Positions 55,149-63,619 of a stretch of DNA of 64,000 nt are shown here, in pieces; position 1 is the stretch's first letter, and each line of letters begins with the position of its first letter. The notes under the pieces are model-generated. The model was not told the DNA's origin and ran no database searches. It was given only the letters and a program-made list of their open reading frames with translations. A program made the translations under genes and the position numbers. The stretch is from Paracoccus lutimaris (lineage in GTDB: Bacteria; Pseudomonadota; Alphaproteobacteria; Rhodobacterales; Rhodobacteraceae), in the NCBI RefSeq assembly GCF_003337565.1, contig NZ_QPJL01000001.1, forward strand, positions 186,001-250,000, given 5' to 3'.

Positions 55149-55964
55149 ATGGCAAGCGACAGGAACGGGCTTTCGATCGAATTGCAGGACCGGATCGCGG
55201 CAGTGGCCCATGAACTGGCCGATGCCGCGCGGGTCGAGACGCTGAAGCTGTTTCGCAGCCCCGGACTTCGGCCCGACAACAAGGCTGTGTCCGGCTTCGA
55301 TCCGGTGACCGAGGCCGATCGCGCGAGCGAGCGCGCCATGCGTGGCATTCTGGGCGAAAAACGCCCCGAGGACGCGATCCTGGGCGAGGAATACGGCGCT
55401 CAGCCCGGCGAAAGCGGGCTGACCTGGGTTCTTGACCCGATCGATGGCACCCGGGCCTTCATGTCGGGTGCCCCCAGCTGGGGCGTGCTGATCGGTGTCA
55501 CCGATGCGCGGGGGCCGGTTTATGGCATCATTGACCAGCCGCATCTGGATGAACGCTTCGAGGGCGGCTTTGGCCGTGCCGCGCTGATCGGGCGCGGCCA
55601 GCATCAGCCCTTGGCGACGCGGCGCGGCATCGGGCTGGCGCAGGCCACACTGATGAGCACCTATCCCGAGGTTGGTACTCCAAGCCAGCATGCCGCCTTC
55701 CGTCGCGTGGCCGAGCGCGTGCAACTGGTGCGCTACGGGCTGGATTGCTATGCCTATGCGCTGCTCGCGGCGGGTCATGTCGATCTGGTGATCGAGGCCG
55801 GCCTGCAATCCTATGATGTTGCTGCCCCCATCGCCGTGATCGAGGCGGCGGGCGGCATCGTGACCGACTGGCGGGGCGGTCCCGCCCATGACGGCGGCAC
55901 CATTCTGGCCGCCGGCTCGCCCGAGCTGCATGCCGAGGCGCTGGCCCTTCTCGGCCGAGACTGA
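55149..55964 (+). CDS. hisN: Histidinol-phosphatase, inositol monophosphatase family
   Basis: This 271-residue Mg2+-dependent phosphatase of the IMPase fold has motif FDPVTEADRASE, GEEYG, the metal site DPIDGTRAFMSGAPSWGVLIGV and a C-terminal YDVAAPIAVIEAAGG. The RAFMSGAPSWG segment is typical of alphaproteobacterial HisN, which makes L-histidinol; a general inositol phosphatase is the alternative. ATG 55149 is preferred over a TTG at 55131. The gene ends in a tandem repeat that reiterates its last two codons and stop. Confidence 0.85.
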   Translation: MASDRNGLSIELQDRIAAVAHELADAARVETLKLFRSPGLRPDNKAVSGFDPVTEADRASERAMRGILGEKRPEDAILGEEYGAQPGESGLTWVLDPIDGTRAFMSGAPSWGVLIGVTDARGPVYGIIDQPHLDERFEGGFGRAALIGRGQHQPLATRRGIGLAQATLMSTYPEVGTPSQHAAFRRVAERVQLVRYGLDCYAYALLAAGHVDLVIEAGLQSYDVAAPIAVIEAAGGIVTDWRGGPAHDGGTILAAGSPELHAEALALLGRD

Positions 55965-55982
55965 CGAGACTGACGAGACTGA
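55956..55982 (+). repeat. Three tandem copies of a 9-bp repeat across the hisN stop
   Basis: CGAGACTGA occurs at 55956-55964, 55965-55973 and 55974-55982. The first copy encodes the last Arg-Asp and the TGA stop of hisN; each further copy repeats Arg-Asp-stop in the same frame. It probably arose by replication slippage. Confidence 0.85.
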
Positions 55983-56072
55983 CAAGGGCGATTGAGGCCC
56001 CGGCGCGCTGGCCTTATGGTGCCGCCGAACCACCTGCCGCAATTGGTAAAGACGCCCGACAGGAGCCAGCCC

Positions 56073-57458
56073 ATGACCGAGCCGCGCGACGCTGAAACCA
56101 ACGCGACCGAGGATGATTTCCGGCTGAGCCAGCAGGATCTGGAAGCCATCGGCAAGGCCATCGACGAGGATGACGCCCCGGCGCTGGACGCGCTGCTGGA
56201 CCCGGTCCATGCCGCCGACATCGCCGACCTGATCGAACAGCTTACGCCCGCGCGCCGGCGCGAGTTCCTGCAACTCTATAAAGGCGAGATCGACGGCGAG
56301 ATCCTGTCCGAGATCGACGAGGCCATTCGCGACGAGGTCATCGAGCAACTGCCCCATGAGGTGCTGGCCGAGGCCGTGCGCGAGATGGACAGCGACGATG
56401 TTGTCGACCTGATCGAGGACATGGAGGCGCCCGAGCAGCAGGCAATCCTGGCGGCGCTGGACGAATCCGACCGCGCCGCGGTCGAGCAGTCGCTGACCTA
56501 TCCCGAATATTCGGCCGGCCGCCTCATGCAATCCGAGGTGGTGACCGCGCCCGAATACTGGACCGTGGGCGAGACCATCGACTTTCTGCGCCGCGAGGAA
56601 TGGCTGCCCGACCAGTTCTATCACGTCATTCTGGTCGATCCGCGCCGCCATCCCATCGGCTATGTGACGCTGGGCCGGCTGCTGGCCTCGCGCCGGGATA
56701 TCGCGCTGCGCGACATCACCGAGGACAGCTTTCGCACCATCTCGGTCATGCAGGACGAAGGCGATGTCGCGCATGCCTTCAACAAGTATCACCTGATCTC
56801 GGCCCCGGTGGTGGACGAACATGACCGGCTGGTCGGCGTCATCACCATCGACGATGCCATGTCCGTCCTGGACGAGGAACACGAGGAAGACATTCTGCGT
56901 CTGGCGGGGGTTGGTCTGGAAAGCTCGATCACCGACAGTGTCATCGAGACCGTGCGCCAGCGCGTGCCATGGCTGGCCATCAATATCGTGACGGCGCTGG
57001 TCGCGGCCTCGGTCATCGCGCTGTTCGAGGGCGCCATCGCCCAGCTGGTCGCGCTGGCGGTGCTGATGCCCATCGTCGCCTCGATGGGCGGGAACGCGGG
57101 CACCCAGACGCTGACTGTGGCGGTGCGCGGTCTGGCGACGAAAAGCCTGAACCGGGCCAATACATTGCGCATCGTGCGCCGCGAAATGGCGGTGGGGCTG
57201 GCGAATGGCGTGCTGTTCGGGCTGGCCATGGGGATCGTGACCTATCTGTGGTTCCACGATCCCAAGCTTAGTCTGGTGATTGGCATGGCGATGATCGTGA
57301 ATCTGTCGGCCGCGGCGCTGGGGGGGATCCTGATCCCGCTGGGGCTGGAAAAGGCCGGGGCGGATCCGGCGCTGGCCTCGGGGACATTCGTGACCACGGT
57401 GACCGATGTGGTGGGCTTTTTCACCTTCCTGGGTCTGGCCTCGGTGATCCTGCTGTGA
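56073..57458 (+). CDS. mgtE: Magnesium transporter MgtE
   Basis: MgtE is a Mg2+-gated channel. The 461-residue protein has the cytosolic N domain of helical repeats (ALLDPVHAADIADLIEQLTP, IDEAIRDEVIEQLPHEVLAE), a CBS pair (about residues 140-265, with YPEYSAGRLMQSEVVTAP and VVDEHDRLVGVITIDDAMSVL), and five C-terminal membrane helices containing PIVASMGGNAGTQTLTV. The start at 56073 gives MTEPRDAETNATED. It overlaps the next gene by 4 nt (GTGA). A Mg2+-sensing leader was not recognised in the 108-nt gap upstream. Confidence 0.95.
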   Translation: MTEPRDAETNATEDDFRLSQQDLEAIGKAIDEDDAPALDALLDPVHAADIADLIEQLTPARRREFLQLYKGEIDGEILSEIDEAIRDEVIEQLPHEVLAEAVREMDSDDVVDLIEDMEAPEQQAILAALDESDRAAVEQSLTYPEYSAGRLMQSEVVTAPEYWTVGETIDFLRREEWLPDQFYHVILVDPRRHPIGYVTLGRLLASRRDIALRDITEDSFRTISVMQDEGDVAHAFNKYHLISAPVVDEHDRLVGVITIDDAMSVLDEEHEEDILRLAGVGLESSITDSVIETVRQRVPWLAINIVTALVAASVIALFEGAIAQLVALAVLMPIVASMGGNAGTQTLTVAVRGLATKSLNRANTLRIVRREMAVGLANGVLFGLAMGIVTYLWFHDPKLSLVIGMAMIVNLSAAALGGILIPLGLEKAGADPALASGTFVTTVTDVVGFFTFLGLASVILL

Positions 57459-57994
57459 AGTCCGATCTGCGCAAGGCGGCGTTGAAGGCGCGCGGGCAGG
57501 GCGGTGACGACGCGACGCTGACCCGCAACCTGGTCGCGGTGCTGGCGCCCCATGCCGGCAAGGTTCTCGCCGGATACTGGCCGATGCGCGACGAGGCCGA
57601 TCCGCGCCCGGCCATGGCGGCGCATGACGGGCCGGTCTGCCTGCCGGTCGTGATCGGTCCGGCGCGACCGCTGGTCTTTCGGCGCTATGACGGCCGGCTG
57701 GAGCCGGGCGGTTTCGGCACCAGCCATCCGCCCGCCGATTCGCCCGAACTGCGCCCCGATGTGCTGATCGTGCCGCTGGCCGGTTTCGACCGTACCGGCA
57801 ACCGATTGGGCTATGGCGGCGGCTTTTACGACCGCACGCTGGCGGCTTTGCGCGCCACGGGACAGGTCACGGCCGTTGGATTCTCCTATAGCGTGCAAGA
57901 GATTCGCGCGATTCCCGCCGAGGTTACGGACGAGATTCTGGACCTGATCGTGACCGACCGGGACGTCATTCTGCCGCAGGCGAAAAAAACCTGA
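57455..57994 (+). CDS. 5-Formyltetrahydrofolate cyclo-ligase
   Basis: This enzyme converts 5-formyl-THF to 5,10-methenyl-THF with ATP, salvaging a folate storage form. The 179-residue protein has KSDLRKAALKAR at the start and the signature PLAGFDRTGNRLGYGGGFYDRTLA near residue 108. The start is a GTG that overlaps the mgtE stop, so it is translated by coupling. In many bacteria this gene lies beside 6S RNA; none was recognised here. Confidence 0.93.
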   Translation: MKSDLRKAALKARGQGGDDATLTRNLVAVLAPHAGKVLAGYWPMRDEADPRPAMAAHDGPVCLPVVIGPARPLVFRRYDGRLEPGGFGTSHPPADSPELRPDVLIVPLAGFDRTGNRLGYGGGFYDRTLAALRATGQVTAVGFSYSVQEIRAIPAEVTDEILDLIVTDRDVILPQAKKT

Positions 57995-58422
57995 GCCCTT
58001 TGGGCCGGAACGAAGCCGCAACTACCCCTGTGGATAAGCCTGTGGAAACCGGGTGTATTGCTGCGCGGAAATCCGCCGGATCATTCGCAATTTCGTCACA
58101 GAGCAAGTTGTCCCCAGGATTAACGGTGCAGATGCAGCATGAGGTTTTGCCGGTATTTCCTGCCGAATCCCGTCCCCGGGATCGATAAAATTTATGTTGA
58201 AATGCGCGTGATATCACGGCAGTTTGTGTCACAAGCCCGCATGGCCACAACATTTGGTGTGATGAACGATATTCACCCAGCGGCGCGGTCGGCGGCAGAC
58301 AGGTTCAGAAATACGGTGATCGGGGGCGGCCAGCAGGGCAGCCCGGCTTGCGCCCAAGGGCGCAGGACGAGGCGTCATGCGCTTGCCCCGGCACCCAGAC
58401 AAAAACGAGGGGCTTCAGGGAT
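57995..58422 (+). promoter_or_regulatory. 428-nt regulatory region and leader of nrdJ
   Basis: No gene is seen here. From 5' to 3' the region holds two DnaA-box-like sites (58029-58048), a perfect palindrome CGTGATATCACG (58207-58218), TTGTGTCACAA (58224-58234) and an imperfect palindrome CACAACATTTGGTG (58246-58259) that loosely recalls an NrdR box. It ends in a GC-rich leader with a TGCGCC/GGCGCA hairpin (58349-58364) and further short stems before the start codon. No cobalamin riboswitch B12 box was found by eye. Confidence 0.45.
58029..58048 (-). promoter_or_regulatory. DnaA-box pair upstream of nrdJ
   Basis: The complement of 58029-58037 is TTATCCACA, a perfect DnaA box. TGTGGAAA at 58041-58048 is a second partial box in the same orientation, 12 nt away. 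A weaker match, TTGTCCCCA, lies at 58108-58116. DnaA control of ribonucleotide reductase genes is known from E. coli nrdAB; here it is a sequence-based suggestion. Confidence 0.5.
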
Positions 58423-61400
58423 ATGCGGATCGAACGGCGTTTCACCACGGCTGAGGGCGGGGCCTACGGCAATCTTGCCTTTACCACCACCACCAGCGAA
58501 ATCCGCAATCCCGATGGCAGCGTCGTCTTTCACAATGATGCGGTCGAGGTGCCCCAGGGCTGGAGCCAGGTCGCCTCGGACGTGATCGCGCAGAAATACT
58601 TCCGCAAGGCGGGCGTGCCCGCGCGGCTCAAGCGCATCAAGGAAAAGGGCGTGCCCGAATTCCTGTGGCGCTCGGTCCCTGATGAGGACGCGCTGGCGAA
58701 ACTGCCCGAGGATGCGCGTTACGTGGGCGAGGTCTCGGCCCGGCAGGTTTTTGACCGTCTGGCCGGCGCCTGGGCCTATTGGGGCTGGAAGGGCGGCTAT
58801 TTCACCAAGGAAGACGACGCCCGCGCCTATTACGACGAGATGCGCCACATGCTGGCGCGGCAGATGGCGGCCCCGAACAGCCCGCAATGGTTCAATACCG
58901 GGCTGCATTGGGCCTACGGTATCGACGGTCCGGGGCAGGGCCATTTCTATGTCGATTACAAGTCGGGCAAGCTGGTCCGCTCGGACAGCGCCTATGAGCA
59001 TCCCCAGCCCCATGCCTGCTTCATCCAGTCGGTCAGCGACGATCTGGTGAACGAAGGCGGCATCATGGACCTGTGGGTGCGTGAGGCGCGGCTGTTCAAA
59101 TACGGCTCGGGCACGGGCACCAATTTTTCGTCCCTGCGTGGCGAGGGCGAGAAACTGTCGGGTGGCGGCAAATCTTCGGGGCTGATGGGCTTTCTGAAGA
59201 TCGGAGACCGCGCAGCCGGTGCGATCAAATCGGGCGGCACGACCCGGCGCGCGGCAAAGATGGTGATCTGCGACATGGATCACCCCGACATCGAGCAGTT
59301 CATCAACTGGAAGGTCATCGAAGAGCAGAAGGTCGCCTCGCTGGTGGCTGGCTCCAAGATGCACGAACAGAAGCTGAACGAGATCTTCGCCGCGATCCGT
59401 GGCTGGGATGGCAGCATCGAGGATGCGACCGACCCGACCCGGAACGCGGCGTTGAAATCGGCGATCCGCGCCGCGAAACGCGCCATGATCCCGGAAACCT
59501 ATGTCAACCGGGTTCTGCAATATGCGCGGCAGGGATTCGATTCGATTGAGTTTCCGACCTACGATACCGATTGGGACTCGGAAGCCTATATCTCGGTCTC
59601 GGGGCAGAATTCGAACAACTCGGTGCGGGTGACCGACAGCTTCCTGCGCGCCGTGCGCGAAGATATGCCGTGGGAGCTGGTGCGCCGCACCGATGGCAAG
59701 ATCGCGCGGACGGTTTCGGCCCGCGAACTTTGGGACCAGATCGGCCATGCCGCATGGGCCTGCGCCGATCCGGGCATCCAGTTCCATGACACCGTGAACG
59801 CCTGGCATACCTGCCCCGAGGACGGGGCGATCCGCGGCAGCAATCCCTGCAGCGAATACATGTTCCTGGACGATACCGCCTGCAATCTGGCCTCGATGAA
59901 CCTGTTGCGTTTCTGGGATGGCGAGGAATTCGACGCGAACGGCTATGTCCATGCCAGCCGGCTGTGGACCATCACGCTGGAAATCAGCGTGCTGATGGCG
60001 CAGTTCCCCAGCAAGGAAATCGCGCAGCGCAGCTATGATTTCCGCACGCTGGGTCTGGGCTACGCCAATCTGGGCGGCCTGTTGATGAACATGGGCTATG
60101 GCTATGACAGCATCGAGGGCCGGGCGGTCTGCGGCGCGCTGACCGCGATCATGACCGGCGTGGCCTATGCGACCTCGGCCGAGATGGCGGCCGAGCTGGG
60201 GCCGTTCCCCGGCTACAAGAAGAACGCCCGCCACATGCTGCGCGTCATCCGCAACCACCGCGCTGCTGTCCATGGCACCGGCAGCTATCAGGACGTGAAC
60301 GTCCGCCCGGTCGAGCTGGACATGGCCAATTGCCCCGACCTGCGGCTGGTCGCGCTGGCCCAGGGCGCCTGGGACGAGGCGCTGAGCCTTGGCGAAGAGC
60401 ACGGCTATCGCAATGCGCAGGCCACGGTGATCGCGCCGACCGGCACCATCGGTCTGGTGATGGACTGCGACACCACCGGGATCGAGCCCGATTTCGCGCT
60501 GGTCAAGTTCAAGAAATTGGCGGGCGGCGGCTATTTCAAGATCATCAACCGCTCGGTTCCCTCGGCGCTTGAGACGCTGGGCTATGGCTCGGCCCAGATC
60601 GAGGAAATCGTCGCCTATGCCGTCGGCCATGCCAGCCTTGGCAATTGCCCCGGTATCAACCATGCCAGCCTGATCGGCCACGGCTTTGGCCCGCGCGAGC
60701 TGGAAAAGGTCGATGCGGCGCTGGCCTCGGCCTTTGATATCCGCTTTGTCTTCAACCAGTGGACCTTGGGCGAGAGTTTCTGCCGCGAGACGCTGGGCAT
60801 TCCGGCCGAAAAGCTGAACGACCCGACCTTTGACCTGCTGCGGCATCTGGGCTTTACCAAGGCGCAGATCGAGGCGGCGAACGATCATGTCTGCGGCACC
60901 ATGACGCTGGAAGGCGCGCCGCATCTGGACCCCGCGCATCTGCCGGTCTTTGACTGCGCCAATCCCTGCGGGCGCAAGGGCAAGCGCTATCTGACCGTGG
61001 ACAGCCATATCCGCATGATGGCGGCGGCCCAAAGCTTCATCTCGGGCGCGATCTCCAAGACCATCAACATGCCCAACAGCGCCACCATCGCCGATGCGCT
61101 GGCCGCCTATGAGCTGAGCTGGTCCTTGGGCATCAAGGCCAATGCGCTGTACCGCGACGGCTCCAAGCTGAGCCAGCCCTTGGCCGCCGCGCTGGTCGAG
61201 GACGACGAAGAGGCCGAAGAGATCCTGGCCAGCGGCACGCCGCAGGAAAAGGCCACCGTCATCGCCGAAAAGATCGTCGAGCGGATCATCGTCAAGGAGG
61301 CCGTGCGCAGCCATCGCGAAAAGCTGCCCCAGCGCCGCAAGGGCTATACGCAAAAGGCAGTTGTCGGCGGTCACAAGGTCTATCTGCGCACCGGCGAATA

Positions 61401-62061
61401 TGACGATGGCGCGCTTGGCGAGATCTTCATCGACATGCACAAGGAAGGCGCGGGCTTCCGCGCGATGATGAACAACTTCGCCATCGCGGTTTCGGTCGGG
61501 CTGCAATACGGCGTGCCGCTGGAGGAATTCGTCGACGCCTTCACCTTCACCCGGTTCGAGCCGGCGGGCATGGTGCAAGGGAATGACAGCATCAAGAACG
61601 CGACCTCGATCCTGGACTATGTGTTCCGCGAACTGGCGGTCAGCTATCTGGACCGCACCGATCTGGCGCATGTGAAGCCGCAGGGCGCAGCCTTTGACGA
61701 TCTGGGCGGCGGCGAGGCCGAGGGCGCCAATGTCGCCCCGGTCAGCGATCAGGCCGAGCTGAAATCGCTGACCATGCTCAAGCAGATCAGCAGCGCCGGT
61801 TATCTGCGCAAGCGCCTGCCGCAGGAGCTGATGGTCCTGCAGGGCGGGGTCTCGACGGCGGCGGTCTCGACCGGCATGGCCGAGGCGGCGGCCAGCTATC
61901 AGGTGGCCGCGGTCACTGCGACCGGCATGGACGCGCGCACCAAGGCCAAGATGCAGGGCTATGAGGGCGATCCTTGCGGCGAATGCGGCAATTACACGCT
62001 GGTGCGCAATGGCACCTGCATGAAGTGCAATACCTGCGGCGGAACGTCGGGGTGTAGCTGA
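58423..62061 (+). CDS. nrdJ: Vitamin B12-dependent (class II) ribonucleotide reductase
   Basis: NrdJ makes deoxyribonucleotides with adenosylcobalamin and needs no oxygen. The 1212-residue protein shows [54 protein letters not shown] and [22 protein letters not shown] in the catalytic barrel. A TSCPD domain follows ([20 protein letters not shown] and onward), and the protein ends in a Cys-rich zinc-binding tail ([20 protein letters not shown]). ATG 58423 follows an AGGGATATG context. It is monocistronic with a 428-nt regulatory region upstream. Confidence 0.96.
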   Translation: MRIERRFTTAEGGAYGNLAFTTTTSEIRNPDGSVVFHNDAVEVPQGWSQVASDVIAQKYFRKAGVPARLKRIKEKGVPEFLWRSVPDEDALAKLPEDARYVGEVSARQVFDRLAGAWAYWGWKGGYFTKEDDARAYYDEMRHMLARQMAAPNSPQWFNTGLHWAYGIDGPGQGHFYVDYKSGKLVRSDSAYEHPQPHACFIQSVSDDLVNEGGIMDLWVREARLFKYGSGTGTNFSSLRGEGEKLSGGGKSSGLMGFLKIGDRAAGAIKSGGTTRRAAKMVICDMDHPDIEQFINWKVIEEQKVASLVAGSKMHEQKLNEIFAAIRGWDGSIEDATDPTRNAALKSAIRAAKRAMIPETYVNRVLQYARQGFDSIEFPTYDTDWDSEAYISVSGQNSNNSVRVTDSFLRAVREDMPWELVRRTDGKIARTVSARELWDQIGHAAWACADPGIQFHDTVNAWHTCPEDGAIRGSNPCSEYMFLDDTACNLASMNLLRFWDGEEFDANGYVHASRLWTITLEISVLMAQFPSKEIAQRSYDFRTLGLGYANLGGLLMNMGYGYDSIEGRAVCGALTAIMTGVAYATSAEMAAELGPFPGYKKNARHMLRVIRNHRAAVHGTGSYQDVNVRPVELDMANCPDLRLVALAQGAWDEALSLGEEHGYRNAQATVIAPTGTIGLVMDCDTTGIEPDFALVKFKKLAGGGYFKIINRSVPSALETLGYGSAQIEEIVAYAVGHASLGNCPGINHASLIGHGFGPRELEKVDAALASAFDIRFVFNQWTLGESFCRETLGIPAEKLNDPTFDLLRHLGFTKAQIEAANDHVCGTMTLEGAPHLDPAHLPVFDCANPCGRKGKRYLTVDSHIRMMAAAQSFISGAISKTINMPNSATIADALAAYELSWSLGIKANALYRDGSKLSQPLAAALVEDDEEAEEILASGTPQEKATVIAEKIVERIIVKEAVRSHREKLPQRRKGYTQKAVVGGHKVYLRTGEYDDGALGEIFIDMHKEGAGFRAMMNNFAIAVSVGLQYGVPLEEFVDAFTFTRFEPAGMVQGNDSIKNATSILDYVFRELAVSYLDRTDLAHVKPQGAAFDDLGGGEAEGANVAPVSDQAELKSLTMLKQISSAGYLRKRLPQELMVLQGGVSTAAVSTGMAEAAASYQVAAVTATGMDARTKAKMQGYEGDPCGECGNYTLVRNGTCMKCNTCGGTSGCS

Positions 62062-62096
62062 GGCAGAAGAAGAATACATGTAGCGTAACCCATAAA

Positions 62097-62147
62097 TTGG
62101 CCATTCCGGAAGGCGAGTTGTCCATTCTTGCCCTTAAAGGTTGACCA
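62097..62147. repeat. Spaced TTGNCCA repeats, possible IS21-family terminal remnant
   Basis: TTGGCCA (62097-62103), TTGTCCA (62118-62124) and TTGACCA (62141-62147) recur at 21 and 23 nt. Ends of IS21-family elements carry several such spaced transposase-binding repeats of related sequence (TGGTCAA-like on the other strand). No istA or istB gene is present, so if real this is a scar. It lies exactly where chromosomal genes give way to the defence genes. Confidence 0.35.
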
Positions 62148-62236
62148 CTCGCCTCCCTCAACGAGATTGCTGAGCCAAGCCTTCTCTTTCCTTGCCGCAA
62201 GTCTATGTTTCGGATGGAACATCAGGAGCAGGGCAG

Positions 62237-63466
62237 ATGGGCGAAGAGAAGGCCGCACAAGGCGAGGTTGACGAGAGGCGCGTGAGGAGGCGCCGAGGCA
62301 ACACGCTTGCCCGCTGGGAGGTGGCCATCGTCAAGGCGATGCTGGCGCGGAAGTCGGAGTTCGGCAATGAGCAGGACATCCTCGCCTGGTTCACCCGGCC
62401 CAGCCGCTCGGTCAATCATCGCCTGATAGGCGAGATCCGAAAAGACGAAAAGCACAAGGCAGTCAGGGCCGCGACGGCAGAGGAGCTGGACGCATTCATC
62501 AGCGCCTGGCCGGATCATGACCCCGAGACCGGCCTTAACCGGCGGGGCGACGAGCTGCTCATAAAGGCGCGCGAGGCGATGATCGCCGCCGTTCATACAT
62601 TCAACGGCGCGGGCCTGACCTTCAGGGCCGAACTCTTCATCGTCACCGCCATGATCGGCTGGACCTATCTGCTGCACGCCTGGTTCCGACGCGAAGGCAT
62701 CGATTATCGGTATCCCGACAGTCGGACGAGGGGTGGCGAGGAGCGATACTGGGACCTGAAGAAGTGTCTCGACCATCCTAGATGCCCGGCCACGGGCGGG
62801 GTTGCCACGAATATCCGCTTCCTGCTTGAGATCCGGCACGAGATCGAGCACCGCATGACCAGTCGTATCGACGAGTCGCTGGGCGCCAAGCTTCAGGCCT
62901 GTGCGCTGAACTTCAATCACGTTCTCAGATCCGAGTTCGGCCCCGGGTTCGGGCTTGAGAAGCGGCTACCCATCGCGTTGCAGTTCGTGTCGTTCGACGC
63001 CGCGCAAAGATCGGCGCTGAAATCCGCCTCCGGTCTGCCTCCGCATGTCGAGAGCGTCATAAACGCGTTCGAGAACGGGCTGACCGACGATCAAAAGCGC
63101 GACCCGGCCTATCGCATCACCTACGGTTTCGTGCCGGTCGCGGCCAAGCGGGCCGGGGCGGCTGATCTCGCGGTGCAGATCGTCGATTCGGGCAGCCCCG
63201 AGGCGGCAGAGGTTGAGAAGATCATCTTCAAGGAGGTGAGCAAGAACCGCTACCCGGCGATGAAGGTGGTGTCGAAGATCCAGGCCTCGGGGTTCCCGCG
63301 TTTCACCAAACGGGAGCATGGCCTGCTGTGGAAAAAGCTGGACGCCAAGCGGCCTGAGAAGGGCTTCGGATGCGCCGGGGATTACGAGGGCGCTTGGGTA
63401 TGGTTCGATAGCTGGATTGCAGTCGTCCTGAAGCACTGCGAAGAAAACGCTGAACGCTACGCCTGA
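62237..63466 (+). CDS. DUF3644 protein with HEPN-like RX4H motif
   Basis: This 409-residue protein has a basic N-terminal region (about 10-80, NTLARWEVAIVKAMLARK and FTRPSRSVNHRLIGEIR) that looks like a nucleic-acid-binding winged helix. The DUF3644 core (about 105-215) includes LLIKAREAMIAAVHTFN and YWDLKKCL. The core contains IRHEIEH with Arg200 and His205, the RX4H spacing of HEPN ribonucleases. A conserved C-terminal domain follows. It precedes hsdM, so a role in phage defence is likely. AGGAG lies upstream of ATG 62237. Nuclease activity is inferred. Confidence 0.72.
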   Translation: MGEEKAAQGEVDERRVRRRRGNTLARWEVAIVKAMLARKSEFGNEQDILAWFTRPSRSVNHRLIGEIRKDEKHKAVRAATAEELDAFISAWPDHDPETGLNRRGDELLIKAREAMIAAVHTFNGAGLTFRAELFIVTAMIGWTYLLHAWFRREGIDYRYPDSRTRGGEERYWDLKKCLDHPRCPATGGVATNIRFLLEIRHEIEHRMTSRIDESLGAKLQACALNFNHVLRSEFGPGFGLEKRLPIALQFVSFDAAQRSALKSASGLPPHVESVINAFENGLTDDQKRDPAYRITYGFVPVAAKRAGAADLAVQIVDSGSPEAAEVEKIIFKEVSKNRYPAMKVVSKIQASGFPRFTKREHGLLWKKLDAKRPEKGFGCAGDYEGAWVWFDSWIAVVLKHCEENAERYA

Positions 63467-63467
63467 C

Positions 63468-63486
63468 CTGTTCGCATCGCGAACAG
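63468..63486 (+). other. Inverted repeat after the DUF3644 gene
   Basis: CTGTTCGC at 63468-63475 and GCGAACAG at 63479-63486 form a perfect 8-bp inverted repeat around ATC, one nucleotide past the stop codon. GGGCC follows, with no T-run. It may be a weak terminator or an operator for hsdM. The rest of the 153-nt gap is AT-richer and probably holds the hsdM promoter. Confidence 0.5.
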
Positions 63487-63619
63487 GGGCCTAAGTGAGT
63501 GATGCGACATATATTTATCTTGATTGATCAACGTATCAGCGACTAGAGCCGGTTTGATGCCGGCGATCAGGGGCGGTATTGACGCAACTCCGGCTAAGGT
63601 CCGTGCCAGGTGAGGAATA

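Noticed and set aside
57995..58422. DnaA boxes as a possible replication origin
   Set aside because: Only one perfect box and two weak ones, no AT-rich unwinding region, and no dnaA, hemE or other origin-linked gene nearby.
58300..58422. Cobalamin riboswitch upstream of nrdJ
   Set aside because: A B12 enzyme gene made this worth checking, but I found no B12 box or GCCACTG core. The hairpins are reported without a riboswitch call.
58375..62079. A 1234-codon open frame on the strand opposite nrdJ
   Set aside because: It mirrors nrdJ in another frame. The translation is His/Arg/Gly/Ala-rich with no domain pattern, as expected from high-GC third-codon bias, while nrdJ has all its catalytic motifs.
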